Source: Thermophagus sp052400625 (lineage in GTDB: Bacteria > Bacteroidota > Bacteroidia > Bacteroidales > Marinilabiliaceae). Taken from it: DNA of 64,000 nucleotides. The stretch's first letter is position 1. Every line of letters starts with the position of its first letter. Location of the stretch: assembly GCA_052400625.1 (NCBI GenBank), contig JBQTGH010000011.1. One strand, written 5' to 3'. Below are positions 16,939 through 26,432 of this stretch, piece after piece. Under the pieces are notes generated by a model. That model had not been told where the DNA came from. It was given only the letters and a program-made list of their open reading frames with translations, and ran no database searches. A program made the position numbers and the translations under genes.

Positions 16939-19551
16939 ATGGAAAAAAACACTTTTCTGAACAGGTTTCTTATAGTAAGCTTATTCTTAACAGTTATGAT
17001 ATTGGGAAACGCTTGCCGGGAACAGTTTAAAGGTTCATCGGTAACCATTGATTTAAGTGGCGACTGGGAGTTTGCGCAGGCCGATTCAGAAGAATGGATG
17101 CCCGCCAAAGTGCCCGGAACGGTTCATTCCGATTTGATGGCGAACGGAATTATTGAGGATCCTCATATCGAAATGAATGAAGATCAAGTACAATGGGTGG
17201 AAAAACAAGACTGGGTCTATCGCACCACCTTTAATGTTGACCAATCCCTCTTATCCGGCCCCGATGTTATTGAGCTTTTCTTTAAAGGTCTGGATACCTA
17301 TGCAGATGTATTCCTTAATGATGTTAAGATCCTTGAGGCCGACAATATGTTTGTGGGATGGAAGGTGGATGTGAAAGATCATTTGATAGAAGGAGAAAAT
17401 CGGCTGAGGATTTATTTTCATTCGCCGGTAAAAGAAGGAATGAAGAAACTGAAACAGCTGGACTATCTGCTTCCTGCCACCAATGAACAGGCCCCGGAGG
17501 GGGAACGTACCAATGTCTTTACACGAAAGGCGCCCTTTCATTACGGATGGGACTGGGGCCCACGGCTGGTGACCTCAGGAATCTGGAAGCCCGTGGTGCT
17601 GAAAGCATGGAGCCGAGCGGTTATTGATGAGGTCTATCTTCAAACCGACGAAGCCAGTCAGGGATCTGCCAAGGTTTCCGGGTATGTCAATTTGCAGGTT
17701 ACTAAGGCCGGAAACTATGTCGTTGAACTGGATACAGATGCACCCAAGGGAAGCTTTTCCAAACAAGTGGAACTTAAAGCAGGAAGCAATACCATACCTT
17801 TTGAACTGGAATTAGATCATCCCAAGTTATGGTGGACCAATGGCTTGGGCGATCCGCACCTCTATTCCTTTTCGTTTTCATTGAAAGATGAGACTCAGGT
17901 AATGGATGCCTATCATTTGGATTATGGAATCCGCACCCTCAGAGTTGTTCAGCAACCGGATGAAAGAGGACATACCTTCTATTTTGAGCTAAATGGACAA
18001 CCCGTCTTCATGAAAGGTGCCAATGTGATTCCTTCCGAAACACTTACCCCATCGGTGACGAAGGAGCGTTACGATGAACTTATTCATAATGCCGTGGCGG
18101 CCAATATGAACATGATCCGTGTCTGGGGAGGAGCCATATATGGAGATAACTATCTTTATGATTTGTGCGACCGTAACGGCATTCTGGTATGGCAGGATTT
18201 TATGTTTGCTTGCGCCCTGCAGCCGGGAGATGACGCCCATCTGGAAAATATCCGCAAAGAGGCCCGGTACAATGTCAAGCGGTTACGCAACCATCCCTCT
18301 CTGGCCATGTGGTGCGGTAACAATGAAAACTTCCATGGATGGCATGAATGGGGGTGGGATCGCATGTTCAAACCGGATGTAAAGGAATTTGTGTGGAATA
18401 CTTACCAAAAAATTTTCCATGAAATTCTCCCGCAGGCTGTCCGTGAGCTCGACTCATTGCGCTATTATCATCCATCTTCCCCCATAGGGTATGGCGGGAT
18501 CAAAGCGGATCGTACATCGGGCGATGAACACGACTGGACCATCTGGTTTGGACAAAAGCCTTTTTCCGCCTATGGCGAAAATGTGCCCCGATTTGTGAGT
18601 GAATATGGATTACAAGCATTCCCTTCGATGCATACCATCAAACAGTTTTCCAGTCCGGAAGATTGGACTTATGATTCAAAGATGATGCGTCATCGCCAAC
18701 GTGGAAGGATGCCCTATGTTCGCCCCGGCTTTGACGGAAACGACATGATCAAATGGTATATGGAGCAATATTATGAGGTTCCTGATAGTTTCCCCGATTT
18801 TACGTATGTCAGCCAGCTGCTTCAGGCCAAAGCCTATCAAACGGCCATCGAGGCACACAGACGAAGCAAACCCCATTGTATGGGATCTCTATACTGGCAG
18901 CTCAACGACAGTTGGCCTACCATATCATGGTCAACGGTCGATTATTACGGCCGGTGGAAGGCGGCCCACTATTTTGTGAAAAAAGCCAATGAAGCCTTTA
19001 TCGTATCACCTGTTGAAAAAAACGGGATTGTCCGTGTCCATGCCGTAAACGATTATTTGCAAGCCATCACGGGGGAGTTATTGGTGAAGATGATCGATTT
19101 TGATGGTGAGGAGCTGTTTTCTCAAAAAGTTAATGCCCAGGTAGCTGGAAACAGCTCTGTGGTTGTTTTTGAAGATTCGCTGGTTAATTTAGTCGACAGT
19201 GATAAATTAAACCGCGTCGTTCTGTCTGTGGAGTTTCAGTCCGGTGGGCAAATCGTGGCCGAAAATCTTCTCTACTTTAAAGAGCCGAAAGATCTGGAGC
19301 TTCCGGAACCTTCTGCTCAAATTAATGTAGGAAAAACAGCTGACGGATATCGAGTAACCGTCTTTTCCGAAAAATTATCCAAGAATATCTTTCTGGATAC
19401 TGCCGATGGCGTCGGTCACTTTTCAGATAATTTCTTTGATGTCCTGCCCGGTGAGTCCATCGTTGTGGATCTGAAAACGGAGAAGCAACTTGACCTGGAG
19501 AAGGATATCAGAATCAGAAGCCTGAATGATCTGGAAAAGATTGATGATTAA
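16939..19551 (+). CDS. GH2-family beta-mannosidase, lipoprotein
   Basis: Exo-acting GH2 enzyme of 870 aa that releases terminal beta-mannose. Cys26 (LGNACREQ) is a lipoprotein site. Domains in order: jelly-roll sugar-binding domain (~35-225), Ig-like domain (~228-335), catalytic TIM barrel (~345-690), then C-terminal beta domains. Catalytic acid/base Glu463 is in MWCGNNENFHGW and nucleophile Glu555 is in RFVSEYGLQAFPS; the NNENFHGWHEWGW and PFHYGWDWGPR blocks are characteristic of beta-mannosidases rather than beta-galactosidases or glucuronidases. Length fits the family. Neighbours are an acetylesterase upstream and an SDR downstream. The substrate could be mannan side chains or N-glycan core mannose. 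Confidence 0.9.
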   Translation: MEKNTFLNRFLIVSLFLTVMILGNACREQFKGSSVTIDLSGDWEFAQADSEEWMPAKVPGTVHSDLMANGIIEDPHIEMNEDQVQWVEKQDWVYRTTFNVDQSLLSGPDVIELFFKGLDTYADVFLNDVKILEADNMFVGWKVDVKDHLIEGENRLRIYFHSPVKEGMKKLKQLDYLLPATNEQAPEGERTNVFTRKAPFHYGWDWGPRLVTSGIWKPVVLKAWSRAVIDEVYLQTDEASQGSAKVSGYVNLQVTKAGNYVVELDTDAPKGSFSKQVELKAGSNTIPFELELDHPKLWWTNGLGDPHLYSFSFSLKDETQVMDAYHLDYGIRTLRVVQQPDERGHTFYFELNGQPVFMKGANVIPSETLTPSVTKERYDELIHNAVAANMNMIRVWGGAIYGDNYLYDLCDRNGILVWQDFMFACALQPGDDAHLENIRKEARYNVKRLRNHPSLAMWCGNNENFHGWHEWGWDRMFKPDVKEFVWNTYQKIFHEILPQAVRELDSLRYYHPSSPIGYGGIKADRTSGDEHDWTIWFGQKPFSAYGENVPRFVSEYGLQAFPSMHTIKQFSSPEDWTYDSKMMRHRQRGRMPYVRPGFDGNDMIKWYMEQYYEVPDSFPDFTYVSQLLQAKAYQTAIEAHRRSKPHCMGSLYWQLNDSWPTISWSTVDYYGRWKAAHYFVKKANEAFIVSPVEKNGIVRVHAVNDYLQAITGELLVKMIDFDGEELFSQKVNAQVAGNSSVVVFEDSLVNLVDSDKLNRVVLSVEFQSGGQIVAENLLYFKEPKDLELPEPSAQINVGKTADGYRVTVFSEKLSKNIFLDTADGVGHFSDNFFDVLPGESIVVDLKTEKQLDLEKDIRIRSLNDLEKIDD

Positions 19552-19679
19552 AAGTCGGAAGCCATAAACCGAAAACCGGAAGACCAAGTTACTTTTTATT
19601 GCCATCTTATTTCATCTTTTATCTCTGTATCTAACGTCTAGCCTCTGGCTTCTGTCTTCATCATTAAAAAACAATAGTT

Positions 19680-20678
19680 ATGAAAGTACTATATATCGGA
19701 GGTACCGGAAACATAAGTGCTGCTTCGAGCCGGCTGGCTGTTAAAAGTGGTATGGATCTTTATCTCCTTAATCGTGGCAAAGAGCAAATAAAGATTGACG
19801 GTGCCAAAAGTATTATTGCCGATTACACCAATAAAGAAGCGGTCATTCAGGCAATAAAAGGGCATGAGTGGGATGTGGTGGTCAATTGGATGGCTTTCAC
19901 ACCGCAAGATGTGGAAAGTGATTTTAAAATATTTAACGGGCATACCAAGCAATACATCTTCATCAGTTCTGCCTCGGCCTACCAAAAGCCCGGAGGACAC
20001 CCTGTGATTACCGAATCCACCCCTCTCTATAATCCTTACTGGCAGTATTCAAGAGACAAAATAGCGTGTGAAGATTATCTTATACAACGCTTCCGAAAGG
20101 ATGGTTTCCCCATTACCATTGTGCGTCCTTCTTTAACCTATGATACTGTGATCCCTGTTCCCATTTGTGGTTGGAAGGATTTTACCATCATCGATCGTAT
20201 CCGGAAGGGGAAAGAGGTTATTATTCATGGTGACGGGACGTCGCTGTGGACCATCACCCATTCCGAAGATTTTGCCAAAGGGTTCAATGGTCTTTTAGGT
20301 CATAGACAGGCCATAGGTCATAGCTTTCACATTACTTCCGATGAGATTATGACCTGGAACCAGATTTTTGAGTGGGTGGCCGAAGCGGCAGGAGCACCAT
20401 TGAAGGCGGTACATATTGCTTCCGATTTTATAGGCAGCTTTGATGAAAATTTATATGGTAGTTTGCTCGGAGATAAAGCCCATAGTGTCATCTTTGATAA
20501 TTCAAAGATCAAACGGTTTGTCCCCGGATTTCGGGCAACGATCCCCTTTAGCGAAGGTATTAAGCGCACACTTCGCTGGTTTGAGGCGGATCCCGGACGT
20601 ATTCAAATGGATCCGGCCAAAGGTCAGCTGGTGGATAAAATTATCCGCGCCTACAAACGCGGATCTCGGTCATCGTAA
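19680..20678 (+). CDS. Atypical SDR: NAD(P)-dependent epimerase/dehydratase-like protein
   Basis: Cytoplasmic Rossmann-fold protein of 332 aa without signal peptide. The nucleotide-binding motif is GGTGNIS (7-13), the active-site Tyr/Lys pair is YSRDK (~122-126), and a Ser-rich FISSASAYQ strand precedes it, as in extended SDRs such as UDP-sugar epimerases. The context HSFHITSDEIMTWNQIFEW is typical of the isoflavone-reductase/epimerase-like subgroup found beside glycan genes in Bacteroidota. Substrate is unknown. It is 128 bp downstream of the beta-mannosidase gene; the gap contains imperfect inverted sequence (GAAGCCA versus TGGCTTC) of a type common between genes in this phylum. Confidence 0.75.
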   Translation: MKVLYIGGTGNISAASSRLAVKSGMDLYLLNRGKEQIKIDGAKSIIADYTNKEAVIQAIKGHEWDVVVNWMAFTPQDVESDFKIFNGHTKQYIFISSASAYQKPGGHPVITESTPLYNPYWQYSRDKIACEDYLIQRFRKDGFPITIVRPSLTYDTVIPVPICGWKDFTIIDRIRKGKEVIIHGDGTSLWTITHSEDFAKGFNGLLGHRQAIGHSFHITSDEIMTWNQIFEWVAEAAGAPLKAVHIASDFIGSFDENLYGSLLGDKAHSVIFDNSKIKRFVPGFRATIPFSEGIKRTLRWFEADPGRIQMDPAKGQLVDKIIRAYKRGSRSS

Positions 20679-20728
20679 ATAGGGCACTTCCCCGTTGGAC
20701 AGGTGGGTGGGGGTGTCCGGGATCCCCC

Positions 20729-21562
20729 TTATTTATGAACGTCCTGTTTTTGCTTCTCATGCAGTATAAACATGGGGTGCTGTGGGTGAAGGATCATCTT
20801 TTTGATCAAATGGGATTGGAAAATATTCTGGAAAAATTTTCGATGGTGGTGGAACAGAATGAGCATGGTGGCATCATGTTCTTCCATGAATTTTAAAATG
20901 GTTTGACAATTATCACCGTCGCTTTCCTCAAAATAAAAATTCAGTTTTACCCCGGGAAAATAGGAGGCCAGTTTTTCCTCAGTTTCCAATCGGTTAATCG
21001 GACGATCTTCTACAATATTCAAAAAGAGGAGTTCGCTGTTGAACGATTTTATCAGATCGTTGAGATAATCTGCCAGAGGTGAGAGATCGGTATTTTGAAG
21101 ATCGGTGGCAAAGACAATTTTCTTGGGGGAAATAAATTGGGCATTAATCGGAACGACCAAGGTGGGGTGATGAATATTATTTATCACATCCAGTGCATTG
21201 CTGCCCAGTAATAAATGTTCCAGGGCCGTTTCTCCTTTACAGCCCAAAACAACCAGCTCGGGATGGTGTTCCTCTATCGCTTTCCGGATCACTTCGGTTA
21301 TTGGTCCAAAGCCGGATAAAGGCTTTATTCTGGCATTGGGAAATTGTGCGTGAAGCCGCGATAATTCCTGGCGAAGGCCGCGTCGGCTTTCCTCTGCCAT
21401 TTCTTCTTTTACCTGAATGATATAAGGACTTCCGCTAAAATCCACATCAAAACAATTTAAAAGCAGAAAACGAACGGGTTGGTTCTTGAACATTTTAAGC
21501 GCATAGAGTGCGGCATTTCTGGCGGTTTCCGAAAAGTCGGTCAATAGGATGATGTGTTTCAT
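20729..21562 (-). CDS. Tandem-domain universal stress protein (UspA family)
   Basis: Cytoplasmic 277-aa protein made of two Usp domains (~1-142 and ~145-277). The first has the ATP-binding motif G-2x-G-9x-GS (GCKG ... LLLGSNA), so it should bind nucleotide. The second is degenerate: its corresponding segment reads HHHRKFFQNIFQSH and lacks the glycine pattern. The start at 21562 begins MKHIILLTDFSE, the canonical first strand; 26 upstream codons in frame are not conserved-looking. It converges on the SDR gene. Function is stress- or anaerobiosis-related in known homologues, with no specific partner evident here. Confidence 0.82.
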   Translation of the reverse strand: MKHIILLTDFSETARNAALYALKMFKNQPVRFLLLNCFDVDFSGSPYIIQVKEEMAEESRRGLRQELSRLHAQFPNARIKPLSGFGPITEVIRKAIEEHHPELVVLGCKGETALEHLLLGSNALDVINNIHHPTLVVPINAQFISPKKIVFATDLQNTDLSPLADYLNDLIKSFNSELLFLNIVEDRPINRLETEEKLASYFPGVKLNFYFEESDGDNCQTILKFMEEHDATMLILFHHHRKFFQNIFQSHLIKKMILHPQHPMFILHEKQKQDVHK

Positions 21563-21605
21563 GGCTTGGCGTTTTTGGTGGATTTTTTCATTTTTCAACA
21601 AGGCA

Positions 21606-21700
21606 ACCATCATGACAAGAATAGTTGTCACAAAAGGCAATGTATAAGACTATGTGTTGAGCATTCCATACGACCAATGACTTAAGCAAATTTTATGCGA
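21606..21700 (+). repeat. Dispersed intergenic element, copy B
   Basis: Related to copy A: CATGACAAGAATAGTTGTC then CACAAAAGGCAATGTATAA and CGACCAATG. The hairpin is GACAA/TTGTC (21614-21618 with 21625-21629), at the same place as in copy A although the loop differs. It begins 44 bp upstream of the Usp start, reading away from it. Confidence 0.6.
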
Positions 21701-22103
21701 ATAAACCTATTGTTTTTATTCAAAAATTTATGAAAAAAAACAATAGGGTGGAAGAAGATAACGGTAATAATTATGAAAAATCTTTCAACAACATAGTTTC
21801 CTCTTATTCAGGAGTGAACTTTGTGATGCAATAAAACCGCGGAAGCTTACCAAAACTTTTTAAAATGGTCCTGTTAAACGGAAAAAGGATGTCCCGGCAG
21901 CATGCAGAATAGAAGGCTTCTTGATAAAAAGTTGGGAAAGGATTATGATTTAAAAAGTGTATTTGTGCGGGTGGGGTCAGGCTAATGGTCATTCGCCGGT
22001 TGTGGCCTGATGGATTATGGCTTGAGACGCTGATCTGATTGAGAAAGGGAGAAGGCTATTGTGGTAGAATGTATTCGGAGGAGAGGGTCAAAGCATTCGT
22101 TAA
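21701..22103. other. Non-coding stretch between Usp and Nudix genes
   Basis: About 400 bp with no supportable gene on either strand. One minus-strand frame at 21804-21992 has no family resemblance. No terminator of note was seen, although the Nudix gene ends at 22104. Confidence 0.45.
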
Positions 22104-22622
22104 CTATTGTGCCAAATAAAACTTCAATATTTTCCGGATGGAGTTGCTGCTAATCTTGTTGAAATCAATTTCACTTGGATCGAAGAACTGGTAACCGGCG
22201 ATATCATCCGCCACTTTTATGTTATCAAAGCTCTTTACCTTACAGGCAAAGCCACAGTCGGTGGTAAAGACCGAATAGCCGCTGTAGACATATTCATTGG
22301 GGAAACTGATCAGATAGTTGGTGGTGGCGATCTCTAAATTAAGTTCTTCCTTGATCTCTCTTTTGATGGCCTCTTCGGCACTTTCCATCGGATCCACAAA
22401 ACCACCGGGCAGGTCCAATGCCCCCAGCGCCGGCTCCACCCCTCGAACGGTTAAAAGTATTTGTCCTGCTTCATTTTCAATGACGGCGGCCACCGCGGCA
22501 GCACTGTTGATGAAAAATTCAAATCCGCAACTGCTGCACTTAAACGATTTGGATGTGATGGGCTTAAAAAGCCCGGAACCACAACTGGGACAATACTTGA
22601 GAACTTTTTCAGGACGTGACAT
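22104..22622 (-). CDS. Nudix hydrolase with N-terminal zinc ribbon
   Basis: Cytoplasmic 172-aa protein. An N-terminal zinc ribbon has two Cys pairs (CPSCGSG at ~11-17 and CSSCGF at ~29-34). The Nudix box lies at ~73-95: GGFVDPMESAEEAIKREIKE continuing EEL, which matches G-x5-E-x7-RE-x2-EE. This layout is like NudC-type NAD-capping/NADH pyrophosphatases but shorter, and is also common for generic nucleotide-sugar or dNTP pyrophosphohydrolases. The substrate is not predictable. It is divergent from the GroES-like gene across 281 bp. Confidence 0.85.
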   Translation of the reverse strand: MSRPEKVLKYCPSCGSGLFKPITSKSFKCSSCGFEFFINSAAAVAAVIENEAGQILLTVRGVEPALGALDLPGGFVDPMESAEEAIKREIKEELNLEIATTNYLISFPNEYVYSGYSVFTTDCGFACKVKSFDNIKVADDIAGYQFFDPSEIDFNKISSNSIRKILKFYLAQ

Positions 22623-22885
22623 AAATATTTCTTTGAATTAAAATAACTGTTTGTGTGTTTGTTTTAATGCAATATTAGCAAACCTGAAAACAAAACAACA
22701 TAAATCAAGTTATAAATTTTATTTCTTTTTGTCGGATGGGGAAAAACGATTGTTTTTCGAAAGTTGGTAAGTGGTTGAAATTAAATGGTGTATCCTGGTG
22801 ATGACTTGTCGGGCGTTATGGAAGATATCCCGACGCATTTGGATTATCCACCACTCAGCATCTGAAAATCTAACGATCTATTGAT

Positions 22886-22893
22886 TATATTTG
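22886..22893 (+). promoter_or_regulatory. TAnnTTTG -7 element of the GroES-like gene
   Basis: TATATTTG, followed by C, matches the Bacteroidota -7 consensus. The start codon lies only 10 bases further on, so the mRNA leader would be a few nucleotides long. No good TTG is seen at the right distance upstream. Confidence 0.5.
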
Positions 22894-22903
22894 CAACAAA
22901 AAA

Positions 22904-23287
22904 ATGATTCCGGGAATAGACGAAAAAGATTTGAATAAGTTTATTGTTGTTGGAGATCGCGTACTCATCAAACCTAAAACCCCTGAAAAGCGTACTAAAT
23001 CGGGATTATTTCTGCCCCCTAATGTGCAGGAAAAAGAGAAGGTTCACTCCGGTTATGTTATTAAAACCGGTCCGGGATATCCAATCCCTGCCATTGCTGA
23101 GGAAGATGAACCCTGGAAGTCGAAAAATGAAAATGTGCGCTATGTGCCGCTTCAGCCCAACGAGGGAGATTTGGCCATCTATCTTCAAAACAGTGGCTAT
23201 GAGATAGAATTTAACAATCAAAAATATGTCATTGTCCCTCAGTCGGCCATTTTGATGCTGATTCGGGATGAAGGACTCTTCGAATAA
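22904..23287 (+). CDS. GroES-like co-chaperonin family protein
   Basis: Predicted 127-aa cytoplasmic protein with the Cpn10 beta-barrel pattern: FIVVGDRVLIKPKTPEKRTKSG at residues ~12-33, then a mobile-loop region SGLFLPPNVQEKEKV and a closing strand YVIVPQSAILMLI. It is about 30 residues longer than ordinary GroES, with an insert at ~60-85 (EEDEPWKSKNENVRY). A variant family of this kind accompanies the normal GroES in many Bacteroidota, and no groEL is adjacent. The role of the variant is not established; it may serve as an alternative lid or a non-chaperonin function. Confidence 0.78.
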   Translation: MIPGIDEKDLNKFIVVGDRVLIKPKTPEKRTKSGLFLPPNVQEKEKVHSGYVIKTGPGYPIPAIAEEDEPWKSKNENVRYVPLQPNEGDLAIYLQNSGYEIEFNNQKYVIVPQSAILMLIRDEGLFE

Positions 23288-23323
23288 TCCAGCAGGTCTG
23301 ATACTTATTGCCTTCACCATAAT

Positions 23324-23357
23324 TCCGGCATTATTTTTATGCCGGATTTTTCTTTTT
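23324..23357 (+). terminator. Intrinsic terminator after GroES-like gene
   Basis: TCCGGCAT (23324-23331) and ATGCCGGA (23339-23346) form an 8-bp stem followed by a T-rich run to 23357. Confidence 0.85.
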
Positions 23358-23510
23358 GCATCCGACAGAAATGGTCTCTGAATATTTTGAAACGGGCATG
23401 GTGACTTTGGCTGCTTTAAGAATAGGTATTAAATTAATTCAGCCATTTGAGTCGCGTTGCACCCATGAGCTTTATATGTCTAATAATGGGGGTTTTTTAA
23501 GGACCGCTGA

Positions 23511-23850
23511 AATCGAATCTAAAATTTTTCAGGTCGAAAATCAGCGGCTGAAATTGAATCTAAAATTTTTCAGGTCGAAAATCAGCGGCTGAANNNNNNN
23601 NNNNNNNNNNNNNNNNNNNNNNNNNNNNNNNNNNNNNNNNNNNNNNNNNNNNNNNNNNNNNNNNNNNNNNNNNNNNNNNNNNNNNNNNNNTTGAATCTAA
23701 AATTTTTCAGGTCGAAAATCAGCGGCTGAAATTGAATCTAAAATTTTTCAGGTCGAAAATCAGCGGCTAAAATTGAATCTAAAATTTTTTAGGTCGAAAA
23801 CCAGCGGCTGAAATCGAATCTAAAATTTTTTAGGTCGAAAATTGACGACC
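23511..23850. repeat. 41-bp tandem repeat array interrupted by an assembly gap
   Basis: At least six direct copies with an exact 41-bp period flank the N run: unit anchors (the G of GAATCT) at 23515, 23556, 23693, 23734, 23775 and 23816, then a decayed copy to ~23875. Each unit contains TCTAAAATTTTTCAGGTCG and the near-palindrome CAGCGGCTG. The Ns span 23594-23690 (97 bases), which is not a whole number of units, so the true copy number is unknown. 41 is not a multiple of three, which argues against coding. The rest of the 23358-24029 gap shows no gene. Confidence 0.9.
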
Positions 23851-24029
23851 CAAATAGGATCTGAAAATTTTAGAGTAAGTATCAGAAGCCGGAGGTTTAG
23901 TCGTCAGTATCAGAGGTTGAAAGTATAAGTCCCTATTTATATTCAATGATATCGCGCTATTTAGTATCTTTCTTCTGAGCACAGCCTGAAGTCTTCTAAA
24001 AACTAATTTATTTTCTGTATATTTATTTC

Positions 24030-26432
24030 ATGAGTTATAAGAGAATAGTAATATTATTGTTATTTGCCGTTCAGGGTTGGATGGTGATGGGCCAGACATC
24101 GGTTCTTCGCGGACTGGTAAAAGATGCCTATACCAATGAGCCGCTGCCGTTTGTCAATATCATCATTGAAGGTACCACCATAGGCACCACCACCAATGAG
24201 GCCGGAGCGTTTGTTTTTGAAGGTTTGGAGCCCGGTTTCATTCGTTTGCAACTGTCGTCAATCGGTTACGAACGGTTGCTGTCGGAAGAGATCAATATTT
24301 CTGCCATCCGCTCCAATTATGTGGAGATTTCGATGGTGCAAAAAAGTACACAGCTGGAGGAGGTGCAGGTAAGTGCCGGTGCTTTTGTGCGTAAGGGCGA
24401 AACGCCCGTATCGTTGCGAAGAATAGGCATCGAACAGATTGAAAAGAGTGCCGGTGCATCCCGCGACCTGGCCAAGGTGCTTCAGAGCTTTCCCGGTGTG
24501 GGCGCCAATGCGTCGTTTCGTAATGATCTGATTGTTCGGGGTGGCGGGCCATCAGAGAATCGCTTCTTTCTCGATGGGATAGAAATACCCGTGTTGAATC
24601 ACTTTTCCACACAGGGCGCCTCGGGTGGATCGGTGGGGATCCTGAATGTGGATTTTATTCGGGAGGTGGATTTTTATTCCAGCGCTTTTCCTGCCGATCG
24701 AGGCAATGCCATGAGTTCGGTCTTTGAGTTTAAACAAATTGATGCCAATAAGGATAAGCCTGGCTTTAAGGCTACGCTGGGCGCTTCAGAGTTGTCATTG
24801 TCGACCAACACGCCACTGGGCAAGAAAACGGGTGGTTTGTTTTCCGTTCGTCGTTCATATCTGCAGTTTTTGTTTGATCAATTGGGGCTACCCTTTTTGC
24901 CGTCGTTTACCGATTTCCAGTACCGCACCAAAACCCGCTTTGATTCAAAGAATGAGTTAGTCCTGCTGGGGGTCGGGGCAATAGACCGGTTTAAATATAA
25001 CCCATCACCCGATCCTACCGAAGAAAACCAATACATCCTGGAATATCTTCCGGCCTTTGAACAATGGAACTATACGGTGGGAGCATCCTTTAAGCATTTT
25101 ATGGACCAAAACTATGTTGAGGTGGCCTTAAGTCGCAGCCATCTCAATAATCGGATCAATAAATATCAGGATAATGAAGAGGATAACCCCGATAAACTGC
25201 TGAATGATTACGTGAGCGATGAGATCCAAAACCGGTTGCGGATGGAGTTGTACAGCAATCCGGGGCGCGTGACGCTTCGGGCCGGACTGTCGATGGAGGG
25301 CATTTCTTATTACAACCGAACCTATACGCGGGTTTTTAGAGATGAGCTACCCATGGAGATCAACTACCGCACCGACATGGATTTTTTCAGTTACGGTGTT
25401 TTCGGGTCGGTTTACAGTACCTTTGCCGACGAACGCCTCGATGTGCGGCTGGGACTGCGGATGGATGCCAATACCTACAGCGATGAAATGAATAATTTGA
25501 TGGATCAGCTGAGTCCGCGGATCACTTTGTCGTACCGGATTATCCCCGAGCTAAGTTTAAATTTCAATGCAGGAAGATATTTTCAGTTGCCACCTTACAC
25601 AACCATGGGTTTTCGAAATAATGCGGGAGAGATGGTCAATAAAGAGAATGGGCTGTCCTACATTCATTCCGATCACTTGGTGGGAGGGATGGAGTGGCGC
25701 CCCAATAATTCGACCCGTTTGAGTGTGGAAGGCTTTTGGAAAAGGTATCGCAACTATCCGTTTTCGGTTACCGATTCGGTGGCGTTGGCCAGTAAAGGTG
25801 CCGACTATGGCGTGCTGGGCGATGAGGAGGTGACCAGCTCTGCCGACGGACGCACCTATGGCGTGGAATTCCTGGTACGTCAGAAATCGGCCAAAGGGTA
25901 TAGCTACATTCTGGCCTATACCTGGGTGAACAGCCAGTTTACCGACATTAACGGGAATTATGTGCCCTCCTCGTGGGACGCCGGACATTTGCTGACCCTT
26001 ACTTTTAACAAATCCTTTTCCCGGCACTGGGACTTCGGCCTGAAATGGCGTCTGGCAGGAGGATTACCCTATACGCCCTACGACAAAGAGCGGTCGGAGT
26101 TGGTGGCTGCCTGGGATGTGCAGGGACGTGAATACCTCGATTACAGTCGTTTTAACCAAAATCGGTTAGATCCTTTTCATCAGTTGGATCTTCGCGTGGA
26201 TAAAACATGGATTTTCCGAAACTTTTCACTGGGGGTCTACCTCGACATTCAAAATGCCTACAACAAAAAGAACGTGGAAGCCCCTAAGCTGATACAAGTT
26301 ACCGACGAAAACGGAAATCCGGTGATTCAAAATCCGGAGGCTCCCGAAGCGGAACAACGATATGAGCTGAAAGAGCTGGCCACCTCTTCCGGGACGGTGT
26401 TGCCCACCATTGGGATAATCCTGGAATTTTGA
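24030..26432 (+). CDS. TonB-dependent outer-membrane receptor with carboxypeptidase regulatory-like domain
   Basis: Predicted 800-aa outer-membrane active transporter. A signal peptide (1-21, ...GWMVMGQ) is followed by a carboxypeptidase-D regulatory-like domain (~25-105), a plug (~120-235; e.g. FRNDLIVRGGGPSENRFFLDG) and a barrel ending in ...IGIILEF. It lacks the SusC linker motif and has no SusD partner, so it belongs to the smaller TonB receptor group that takes up siderophores, vitamins, metals or peptides. Substrate is unknown. Its stop codon ends at 26432 and the opposite-strand metallophosphoesterase stop begins at 26433, so there is no spacer. Confidence 0.9.
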   Translation: MSYKRIVILLLFAVQGWMVMGQTSVLRGLVKDAYTNEPLPFVNIIIEGTTIGTTTNEAGAFVFEGLEPGFIRLQLSSIGYERLLSEEINISAIRSNYVEISMVQKSTQLEEVQVSAGAFVRKGETPVSLRRIGIEQIEKSAGASRDLAKVLQSFPGVGANASFRNDLIVRGGGPSENRFFLDGIEIPVLNHFSTQGASGGSVGILNVDFIREVDFYSSAFPADRGNAMSSVFEFKQIDANKDKPGFKATLGASELSLSTNTPLGKKTGGLFSVRRSYLQFLFDQLGLPFLPSFTDFQYRTKTRFDSKNELVLLGVGAIDRFKYNPSPDPTEENQYILEYLPAFEQWNYTVGASFKHFMDQNYVEVALSRSHLNNRINKYQDNEEDNPDKLLNDYVSDEIQNRLRMELYSNPGRVTLRAGLSMEGISYYNRTYTRVFRDELPMEINYRTDMDFFSYGVFGSVYSTFADERLDVRLGLRMDANTYSDEMNNLMDQLSPRITLSYRIIPELSLNFNAGRYFQLPPYTTMGFRNNAGEMVNKENGLSYIHSDHLVGGMEWRPNNSTRLSVEGFWKRYRNYPFSVTDSVALASKGADYGVLGDEEVTSSADGRTYGVEFLVRQKSAKGYSYILAYTWVNSQFTDINGNYVPSSWDAGHLLTLTFNKSFSRHWDFGLKWRLAGGLPYTPYDKERSELVAAWDVQGREYLDYSRFNQNRLDPFHQLDLRVDKTWIFRNFSLGVYLDIQNAYNKKNVEAPKLIQVTDENGNPVIQNPEAPEAEQRYELKELATSSGTVLPTIGIILEF

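Noticed and set aside
20690..20725. Terminator between the SDR and the Usp gene
   Set aside because: A GGGGG/CCCCC pairing is possible, but there is no T tract on either strand.
23356..23592. 78-codon frame into the 41-bp repeat
   Set aside because: It starts just after the T tail of a terminator from a TTG codon and runs into non-coding repeats.
23511..23850. CRISPR array
   Set aside because: Whole 41-bp units repeat head to tail without unique spacers, and no cas genes are present.
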